Origin: Fremontodendron californicum
Lineage: Eukaryota; Streptophyta; Magnoliopsida; Malvales; Malvaceae
Length of the DNA stretch: 64,000 nucleotides
Assembly (NCBI GenBank): GCA_030761205.1
Contig: JAULJL010000010.1
Coordinates: forward strand, 13,611,241-13,675,240
Direction: 5' to 3'
Part shown: one piece after another, positions 32,827 to 41,414 of the stretch
Numbering within the stretch: the first letter of the stretch is position 1
How the letters are laid out: the number at the start of each line of letters is the position of its first letter
The notes under the pieces: generated by a model
Seen by the model: only the letters and a program-made list of their open reading frames with translations
Database searches by the model: none
What the model was told of the DNA's origin: nothing
Made by a program: the position numbers and the translations under genes

Positions 32827-32846
32827 TGACATTGGGGACAATGTCA
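32827..32846 (+). repeat. Perfect 8-bp hairpin with GGGA loop
   Basis: TGACATTG-GGGA-CAATGTCA: an 8-bp stem closing a GNRA-type tetraloop, followed by a G5 purine run. Conserved in B at 45346-45365. Similar ATTGGGGACAATGT blocks are, to my memory, common in the 3' regions of Athila-type elements, suggesting a shared RNA or priming function. Confidence 0.65.
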
Positions 32847-32998
32847 TATTTTAGTAGGGGGTAAGGGACATATTTTGCTAAAAAAAAAAAAATTTGTTGT
32901 GTTTTAAGACTTTTAGAAGTATTCATTCTGAACAAGGTCTGAGTAAGGGAGACTTGAGACATACCTTGTCAGTTTGATTTAATCTTCTTCTTTCCTTT

Positions 32999-33035
<37 letters not shown>

Positions 33036-34517
33036 CATGTTTAGACTTAGTGTGTTTTTTTTTTTTTTTTAGTTACTTTCAATACAATGATGAGATATGA
33101 ATTGCATAAGTCTAAAACAGATTTATTAGTGAGAAGATTTTCATGAGAATTGAGCTTGATGTCAACCTTTTTATGAGCCAATGTTAATATGATATGTTGA
33201 TTGAGAAAGAAGCATGTTTAGACTTAATCTGACTTGTATAATCATCTTTGTGAGTTTTTGAGCCTATAATGATTGATGCATTATACAAATCAATCTAATT
33301 TCTTTCTTGAGTGCTCTTATGATTACATGATTCTCTAGAACTTGCTTTAAACCGTTTGAGACTATATTGATACATGTGACAACATGATTATGATAGAGGC
33401 ATTAGGATTATAACCAGAGCCAAACAGCCATCCATTATTAATGTTCTACGAGAACATCCCCACTAGTGAGCCAATTTGAGCCTACATTAAATATGATGTT
33501 TTATTGGTAACCACAACTTACACCTAGCCTAAATATGCTTATATCCTTACCCTTGTTCTAAAGATGAATTTTATATTTTGAGACATATTGCAAAAAAACA
33601 AGGGATATTTTTATTTGAAAATTTGGGTTAGAAACAAAAGATAAGTGTGGGGGAAAGAAAAGAAAAGAAAAAGTCAAGAGAAAAAGAAAGGGATCATTGT
33701 CAAATACATTCCCATATTAAAAAAAAAAAATAAAATAATCTTCTCTTGAACTTCTAGAAAAAGATGTTACAAAGTTGGTTAGAATGATGCAAAGGCTCAA
33801 CATGAATATTTAGCCTATGTTATTATGTGCTTTATAAGAGTTTTGAGAAGTTTTATTTGTATGATCTTATTATGTCTCTAAAATCTATGAACTCTTTGGA
33901 ACCTTTGTGATATCTTTATCCTTTTGTTCTTTAACCACATTATAACCCTTTGGCCCCATTACAACCTTGAATAAAGACCTCTTGATTTATGAAGTTGTAT
34001 GATCTAAATAGTGGAGAATAGGTGGACAAGCAAGCATATGGTAGAAGTGTTTTCATGAGATTGATTGAGTGTAAACACTTTACCACTACTTTAAAGAGTG
34101 AAAATCAAGAGAGTATCCCATGTGAGAAGTTGAGATTAAGTTTGAATATACACTATTTTGATTGAAATATGTTATGTTATTATTGGCTTAACTCAAACTA
34201 TTTACATTCAAGCAAGATTTTTTGTGAATTTCTTTAAGCTATTGATTAGTTTTTAAGACTTGTCCAATGATTATCTCTAATTTATATTGGAAGGATTAGT
34301 TATAATTATTATTTTTAGTTTTTCTTATGTCTTCAATGTTTGTGGGTATCGTCCTAGTAAACCCTCACGAGACTAAACTCGTCCACTAGGGACACCTAGG
34401 GGTTTAAAGGCTTGTGTCACATGCTAAGTGCCACCGTGATTTCCTACGAAAATGGATTAGATTAGATTTTCTTATTTTATTTTTATTGAGTCGTTGCTAG
34501 GGACTAGCAACAATCTA

Positions 34518-34529
34518 AGTATGGGGGTG
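34518..34529 (+). promoter_or_regulatory. Polypurine tract of element A
   Basis: AAGTATGGGGGTG immediately before the 3' LTR start TGATAACTCG; the same in B before 47049. Confidence 0.8.
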
Positions 34530-36028
34530 TGATAACTCGTATAATTATATAGTTTTTAGTTATGTTTTATTATTGTTTTGTGTCAAATACGAGTTATTAT
34601 TGTTTAGTCTAATTGTGTTTATGATCTTTTATATTTTTATGTAATTTGGTGTTTTTCACAAGTTTCTTTGAGTGATTTCAGATTACTAGAATTAAGGGCA
34701 AATCCAGTTCAGTTCCAGTTCCGACACCTTTTGCCATATCAGCTATATCTCGAGTTTCACTGAAGCAATAAGGCTGAACTTTGTATCCCTGCAAAGCTAA
34801 GAGGCATATCTATCTTTTTCATGTTTTACACTTCTTGAAACGGAGTCGTTTTCCATAGCGAAATCGACCATCAAGTTGGCTGATGTGCAATGACGTCTGT
34901 TCTGCACCGTTTTGGTATTTTGACCATATCTCCCGATCCACGTGCGCAAATGATCTGATTCCAACGGCTATGGATCCGTAACTGATAGGGGTATATTTTT
35001 CTAGAAGACCATTTTATCAGATCGAGCCTCCAACATTGACAAAATCGACCATCAAGCTGGCTGATCAGAATTGTCATACAATATGACGAAAATTGTTAGA
35101 AAAATGCACCCACCTATTATACCTACCTTTGAAATTTGTAAAGCTTGTCTCTTGTCATTTAGCCCTCCAAAATGTGTATAAATAGAGGGCCTTGGATGAG
35201 TATTGGGATACATTGATACATTGGTAGGATATTTGCCATTGTAATAAAATTCTCTAAGTTTTCTTCTTCTTTCCTTTCTCTAGTTTTCTTTTTCTTTACT
35301 TATGTTTCTTACATTTCTTTTCATTTTAGTCATATCTAGTATGTGTTGCTAATCATATTGTTGAGGTGATGAGGTGAAGCTCTTGGTAAATGCTAAGGTT
35401 AGTCTCTTCAACATGAGCTAAAATGAATCATCATTTATAAACACTAGTGTAGATAATATTTTCTTTTGGTTTAAAATCATACTTGCAAAGTAGAGATCTT
35501 GATTCATTATTGACAATGAAAATGGCACAGTAAATGCTTGGTTTCATAACCTTGATTTGTTGTAGACATATACCTTGGCATAAGGAATGCTTGGACTCTT
35601 TTTGTGAGTTTTGAGGACACCAAATGAACATAATATCATATGCTATGGACGTTGGACAATTTGGACTGAATTGCTAAACCTTCCGATTGGAACCTCCCTT
35701 ATGTGTGGATTTCAATTGTGTAATAAAACAAGATTAATCTTAGCATAACACCAAGAGTGGATTCTCTAACCTCAACATCTTTTCTTATTGTTTTTTTTAT
35801 ATCTTGTTTAATTGCTTTTATGTTATTTTGTTTATTTTGTTCTCTAATATCTTGTTTACTTTCTTTGTTATTGATTCCCTAATATCTTGTTTATTTTCTT
35901 TTTCTTATATATTTATAAACTTATACTTACTAATACGCTTCCCTGTGGTTCGACCTCGGACACCCGAGAATTTATTACTTGAACATAACCTGCACTTGGG
36001 TTTACAACTCTTAATTGAGTTTCCATCA
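34530..36028 (+). repeat. Element A 3' LTR, 1499 bp
   Basis: Same length and, at every stretch compared by eye, same sequence as 23984-25482, with TATAAATA at 35177-35184. Followed by the second TTGGG target copy (36029-36033). Confidence 0.95.
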
Positions 36029-36033
36029 TTGGG
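36029..36033. repeat. Target-site duplication TTGGG, right of element A
   Basis: Second copy of 23979-23983; E1 integrase sequence resumes directly after it. Confidence 0.95.
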
Positions 36034-37084
36034 TCTGCCGAAGCTCGGAGAATCATTGAAGAGGTCTACGAAGGGATATGTGGCACTCATGCCAATGGTC
36101 ATATGCTTGCTAAACAGATTATGAGGGTAGGATATTATTGGCTAACAATGGAAGGAGATTGCATTAGTTATTCGCGAAAGTGCCATAAATGTCAGATATA
36201 TGCAGATAAGATTCATGTGCCTCCATCACCATTGCATGTCATGACTGCACCATGGCCATTTTCGATGTGGGGAATGGATATGATCGGGCCTATTACTCCG
36301 AAAGCTTCAAATGGACACTATTTCATCTTAGTGGCCATAGATTATTTCACAAAGTGGATGGAAGCTGTTTCTTATGATAATGTAACAAAGTTAGTGTTAT
36401 GTAGATTCGTCAAGAAGGAAATCATATGTCGGTATGGATTGCCAGGGAGAATTATTTCAGACAATGCTCTCAATATAAACAATAAGATGATGAAAGAAAT
36501 GTGTACTCAGTTCAAGATCACGATCATAATTCGGCACCTTATCGTCCGAAGATGAATGGGGCAGAAAAAGTAGCCAATAAAAACATCAAGAAGATTGTTG
36601 AGAAAATGATCGATGTGTACAAATATTGGCATGAGATCTTCCCTTTTGCTCTTCACGCATACCGTACTTCGACCCGTACATCTACGGGTGCACGCCATTT
36701 TCTTTGGTATATGGAATGGAGGGAGTGTTACCTATTGAAGTTGGTTTAAAAGAGGCAGAGTGGATTAGAGCTCGCTATGAACAGTTGAATCTTATCGAGG
36801 AGAAAAGGATGAAAGCAACTTGCCATGGGCAGTTGTATCAGAAAAGGATTATTCGAGCCCACAATAAGAAGGTTCGTCCTAGGCAGCTCCGAGAAGGGGA
36901 GTTTGTATTAAGGAAAATTTTCCCTATAGTGAAGGATTCGCGAGGGAAATGAGCTTCAAATTGGGAAGGGCCCTATGTGATAAAAAGAGCTTTTTCTGGA
37001 AGAGCATTGATTCTGACTCGGATAGGCGTGGATGACTTGAGAAATCCCATGAATGCTTACGAATTGAAAAAGTACTATGCTTGA
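36034..37084 (+). pseudogene. int: E1 integrase, Tat lineage, broken
   Basis: Continues E1 Pol after element A. Shows the HHCC finger (GTHANGHML..., CHKCQ), then the catalytic core with GMDMIGPI, IISDNA and an Asn-Gly segment in which the usual AVEAANKN is AEKVANKN (catalytic Glu shifted or altered). The frame shifts near 36520 and again near 36700, and TGA 36950-36952 replaces Trp of KWASNWEGPY. Compared with E2 it lacks 33 bp (about 11 residues) between two GAAGTTGG/GAGGTTGG-like repeats near 36737. It ends ..YELKKYYA at TGA 37082-37084. Integrase inserts the cDNA; this copy cannot be functional. Confidence 0.87.
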
Positions 37085-37290
37085 AGAAAAAAGAAAAGAA
37101 AAAGTGTGATACTGTGCACATGGAAATTCAAATGATTCCAAATGTAAAAATGAAAATTCTATATATCGATTTCCCTTAAGGATTGCTTTCCAATGAGAAT
37201 ATTCAAGCTTGATATGATGAATGGCCATCTTTCATATTCCTTTCACTAAGAAGAAATTATCCTTAGTCGCCCCTTTGAGCCTTAGTGATT
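37085..37290 (+). other. E1 3'UTR, first part
   Basis: Noncoding sequence aligned with E2 56548-56770 (GTGATACTG.GCACATG, GGATTGCTTTCCAATGAGAATATTCA, CACCCCTTTGAGCCTTA). Interrupted by solo LTR F. Confidence 0.8.
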
Positions 37291-38840
37291 CTTTCTGATG
37301 CACTCGAAAGAGTATATCTTATTTAACCTTGCACAAAAAATAATCAATTGTAAAGTATAGTAATAAGCAGGGGTCGAATCCACAAGGATTGGTGTTTAGT
37401 TTAAGAAAAAATGAGGTTTTTAAAATTAGTTTAAACTAAAGAAAATAATCAAAACAAGAAAACATGTAAATAGGAAGTAATCAAATATGAGAAAAGTATG
37501 GTTAAGGTTTCATTCTCCACCACTAGACATCATTAAGAATCAATAATCAGATCTATCAACATCAATTAACTATCAAAATTATCAACCGTAGATAACAACA
37601 AGCTCTGTTACCCCAATCTTTCCTTAGTTCGTCGTTAAATAAAATAAGCTCTCTATTTAATCTCTAACCACTAGACAACCTAGAATAAGCTCTCTAGATT
37701 TAATGTAATGGCAGCTTTATGATAAGAAAGATAGGTTGATCTAGGCAACAAACAAATAAGCTCGGATTGTTTAACCTATGTTATGTTCCACTTTGCAATT
37801 AGCGAAAACTTGACCATAATCATTAATCACAAATTGCCACTTATGAATAGGAAATCAAGACAATTACACGGATCAAGACTCCTAAACTAGTAATAGACAA
37901 TTATCAAGATCTATCTAGTTCGCGACCTAAACAAATTAAGACAATATCATGAATAATTTTCATGGAAGAACATAATCAAATTTGATAGAAAACTAATGAT
38001 AGATAAATCTAAAAATCAATTACACAACTTGTCTAGGGCTTTGAAATCACCCTTAACCAAATAAAAGTTTAGCCTTGCATAGGCATTGTCAACATAACAT
38101 GAATATTCAAAAGAAACAAGAAAAAAAATAAAATAAAACTTGAGAGATTAAAGGAGAAGAAGAAGGAGATGATTGATAAATAATCAAAATCATGACTTTG
38201 GTGGCTCAAAAGATGATATTTATAGAGCTTTAAAGTCTTGGAAACCCTTTCTCGCTTTTCAAGGAAGCTAGGAGTCAAAATATGGCAAGTTTGGACTTTT
38301 TGCGTATTTTTGTAGTTTTGGAAATTTTCCCGGATTTGGAGGTCAGAAAGTCAGCACCGCGGCCCAGGTCCGCGGCCCTAACTTGCTGCCTTGTCCATTT
38401 TTGCTTTCTGACTTTGGTTTCAGGACTAATGCACTATCTCGCACTTTGTCAACTGATTTGGATGACCATCCGTTGTCCAATTTATACTTGTAAACAATAG
38501 TTGGAAAGGTATTCAAGTCAGCTTTAAAAGTCAAGAAGGAAGTTTCTCCAAATAATGTCTTTAACATAATGATTTCCTTGCAACAAGATATGGAGGTCAA
38601 ATCTCGCTGATCATCTAGCACTAGGAATTTGATCTTTTTGACTCTCAAGTCTTCTTCCATCTTATGATTGTGACTTTATAAGCTCTTTATCATCATAATT
38701 GACATGTTTTGACTTCATCTCATCCAAAATACCTATAATTCATAAAAATGTAATAATTTTTCAAGGAACATAAGAATTAAAGCACAAAGTATAAGGAAAT
38801 AATACATGAAAATGTATGCAATTAAGCACTTATCACTTTC
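37291..38840 (-). mobile_element. Element F: solo LTR, 1540 bp (37296-38835) with CTTTC TSDs
   Basis: TG...CA sequence at 37296-38835 flanked by CTTTC at 37291-37295 and 38836-38840. It is absent from the matching place in the E2 3'UTR. No internal region, primer site or polypurine tract, so it is read as a solo LTR left by LTR-LTR recombination. Orientation is minus: that strand begins TGATAAGTGCTTAATTG and near its end has CCTTGTGGATTCGACCCCTG, equivalent to the U5 segment CCCTGTGGTTCGACC of A, and ends GAGTGCATCA. Probably a Ty3/gypsy (perhaps Athila-like) LTR, unrelated in detail to A/B. The 105-aa minus-strand frame at 38343-38660 is not a recognised protein. A GC-rich CCGCGG...CCGCGG pair sits at about 38358-38376. 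Confidence 0.78.
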
Positions 38841-39696
38841 TTTCTTTGAACCTTGATCAAGGATCACCCTCTATACTGGAGGGCAGATTCGAGGAAAAAT
38901 AACCTCCAAAAATCAGGCAAAAAAAGCCGTCAAAAAAAATTGTGAAATCAAAGAATGGCAAATGAAAGCCAAGAATGAAGAAAGATCCTTAAAAAAAAAA
39001 AAAAAAAAAGAGAGAAAAGTCCAAAAAAGGACGAATGTTTCAAGAATGAATTCTCCTCAGGAAATGATACTTGATCCAATCACCCTTAAACACATTTTAG
39101 GCCTATTTACCCTTTCTTTCTAAACCCGAACCTTGGCCTACATTACGTGCTTTTAAAAGTCCATTTTGATCAAGCATGGATATTTAATTTGAAGGGTTTG
39201 TCTCAGAATTCATTCCATTTTTGAATTGGCATTTTTACCTTGGAAGCATTTAGAATTCTCAGATGCATGGTAGAACATAAGAAAAAACCAAAAACAAAAC
39301 GATGAAATTGAAAAAAAGAATGTAAACGGAGAGGTTTAAGCCGAAAACCCGCAAAGGGCGACTTAATACCGAATGAGGGACACTTGAGTTGAAAACCTGG
39401 AAAGGGCGGCTTAAGTACTGATTAAGGTTTGAATCAATGCTTCGTGTAAAGGGGGAGAAAGTATCTAAAAATCAGATGAAAAATGAAAAAAACTCAGTCC
39501 GATGAAACTATAGAAGCAGAGAATTTACCCAAGTAAATTGCTCATTCAAGAGAAATTTCAGATGAATTGAAGAAGGAAGGGTCCAAGATATTCCGCATTT
39601 GGGGAATCTACAACCTATATTTCTATATTTGTTTCCTGTATCCTTGATATTCACTTATGTCATCTTGTTATCCTTTTTATGACATTTGTTGGTTTT
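38841..39696 (+). other. E1 3'UTR, second part
   Basis: Noncoding, aligned with E2 about 56780-57600: TTGATCAAGGATCACCCTC, AATGGCAAATGAAAGCCAAGAATG, AAGCCGAAAACCCGCAAAGG, CAAGATATTCCGCAT. Contains an A-run (38990-39009). Broken at 39697 by element B. Confidence 0.8.
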
Positions 39697-39701
39697 ATAA
39701 C
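39697..39701. repeat. Target-site duplication ATAAC, left of element B
   Basis: ATAAC directly before TGATAACTCG; second copy at 48550-48554. Confidence 0.93.
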
Positions 39702-41202
39702 TGATAACTCGTATAATTATATAGTTTTTAGTTATGTTTTATTATTGTTTTGTGTCAAATACGAGTTATTATTGTTTAGTCTAATTGTGTTTATGATCTT
39801 TTATATTTTTATGTAATTTGGTGTTTTTCACAAGTTTCTTTGAGTGATTTCAGATTACTAGAATTAAGGGCAAATCCAGTTCAGTTCCAGTTCCGACACC
39901 TTTTGCCATATCAGCTATATCTCGAGTTTCACTGAAGCAATAAGTCTGAACTTTGTATCCCTGCAAAGCTAAGAGGCATATCTATCTTTTTCATGTTTTA
40001 CACTTCTTGAAACGGAGTCGTTTTCCCTAGCGAAATCGACCATCAAGTTGGCTGATGTGCAATGACGTCTGTTCTGCACCGTTTTGGTATTTTGACCATA
40101 TCTTCCGATCCACGTGCGCAAATGATCTGATTCCAACGGATATGGATCCGTAACTGATAGGGGTATATTTTTCTAGAAGACCATTTTATCAGATCGAGCC
40201 TCCAACATTGACAAAATCGACCATCAAGCTGGCTGATCAGAATTGTCATACAATATGACGAAAATTGTTAGAAAAATGCACCCACCTATTATACCTACCT
40301 TTGAAATTTGTAAAGCTTGTCTCTTGTCATTTAGCCCTCCAAAATGTGTATAAATAGAGGGCCTTGGATGAGTATTGGGATACATTATACATTGGTAGGA
40401 TATTAGCCTTTGTAGTAAAATTCTCTAAGTTTTCTTCTTCTTTCCTTTCTCTAGTTTTCTTTTTTTATTTACTTATGCTTCTTACATTTCTTTTCATTTT
40501 ATTCATATCTAGTATGTGTTGCTAATCATATTGTTGAGGTGATGAGGTGAAGCTCTTGGTAAATGCTAAGGTTAGTCTCTTAAACATGAGCTAAAATGAA
40601 TCATCATTTATAAACACTAGTATAGATAATATTTTCTTTTGGTTTAAAATCATACTTGCAAAGTAGAGATCTTGATTCATTATTGACAATGAAAATGGCA
40701 CAGTAAATGCTTGGTGTCATAACCTTGATTTGTTGTAGACATATACCTTGGCATAAGGAATGCTTGGACTCTTTTTGTGAGTTTTGAGGACACCAAATGA
40801 ACATAATATCATATGCTATGGACGTTGGACAATTTGGACTGAATTGCTAAACCTTCCGGTTGGAACCTCCCTTATGTGTGGATTTCAATTGTGTAATAAA
40901 ACAAGATTAATCTTAGCATAACACCAAGAGTGGATTCTCTAACCTCAACATCTTTTCTTATTGTTTTTTTTTATATCTTGTTTAATTGCTTTTATGTTAT
41001 TTTGTTTATTTTGTTCTCTAATATCTTGTTTACTTTCTTTGTTATTGATTCCCTAATATCTTGTTTATTTTCTTTTTCTTATATATTTATAAACTTATAC
41101 TTACTAATACGCTTCCCTGTGGTTCGACCTCGGACACCCGAGAATTTATTACTTGAACATAACCTGCACTTGGGTTTACAACTCTTAATTGAGTTACCAT
41201 CA
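39702..41202 (+). repeat. Element B 5' LTR, 1501 bp
   Basis: TGATAACTCG...GAGTTACCATCA, TATAAATA at 40349-40356. Small differences from A include AAGTCTGAAC for AAGGCTGAAC and CATTATACATT for CATTGATACATT. Confidence 0.94.
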
Positions 41203-41208
41203 AGTTTT

Positions 41209-41226
41209 TGGCGCCGTTGCCGGGGA
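41209..41226 (+). promoter_or_regulatory. Primer-binding site of element B (tRNA-Asp type)
   Basis: TGGCGCCGTTGCCGGGGA, identical to that of A. Confidence 0.92.
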
Positions 41227-41270
41227 GGCAATACTAAGTATATAAGTTTATAAGTATATTTATTTTTATT

Positions 41271-41389
41271 GGCTGGTTATACCGCCTATATTTATTTTTA
41301 TTGGCTGGTTATACCGCCTAATTTTCTATATATTTATATTTATATTGTATATTAACTTTGTTTTATTTTTATTGGCTGGTTATACCGCC
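41271..41389 (+). repeat. Leader hairpin repeats, three copies in B
   Basis: GGCTGGTTATACCGCC at 41271-41286, 41303-41318 and 41374-41389; A has only two. The extra copy comes with a 32-bp tandem duplication of the TATTTTTATTGGCTGG... unit. Confidence 0.65.
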
Positions 41390-41414
41390 TAATTTTGTAT
41401 ATTAACTTTGTTTT

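Larger units (their letters stand above)
32741..34529 (+). other. Element A 3' noncoding region
   Basis: No credible ORF. Contains a GNRA-type hairpin (32827-32846) followed by TAGTAGGGGG, an A-run of about 34 (33001-33034), a T-run near 33055-33071, two AGCATGTTTAGACTTA copies (about 33034 and 33211), a purine-rich AAGTGTGGGGGAAAGAAAAG tract (about 33641-33670) that could act as an internal polypurine tract, and the terminal polypurine tract. Nearly the same sequence is in B, so the A-run is not a tail of the captured LOG. Confidence 0.7.
23984..36028 (+). mobile_element. Element A: Athila-like retrotransposon carrying LOG
   Basis: Complete 12,045-bp Ty3/gypsy element. It has two 1499-bp LTRs that look identical wherever compared, a TTGGG target duplication, a tRNA-Asp primer site, an intact 1786-codon gag-pol ORF, a basic Cys-rich ORF, an intact LOG-family ORF, a long 3' noncoding region and a GGGGG polypurine tract. 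The DLGA protease, FMDDF RT and gag core fit the Athila lineage, which normally has an env-like ORF after pol. Here that position is occupied by the two other ORFs. It is inserted between RNase H and integrase of E1. Intact ORFs and matching LTRs imply recent and possibly autonomous activity. Confidence 0.95.

Noticed and set aside
33001..33034. A-run as the poly(A) tail of a retroposed LOG mRNA
   Set aside because: It is about 270 bp past the LOG stop, outside the GACATTAT repeats, and B has the same A-run (45516-45553) without LOG.
36501..36952. Separate small genes after the E1 integrase core
   Set aside because: They are the same integrase continued in other frames after frameshifts; E2 gives the collinear version.
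38343..38660. 105-aa minus-strand frame in the solo LTR
   Set aside because: Lies within a TG...CA solo LTR, matches no family I recognise, and no expression signal is evident.
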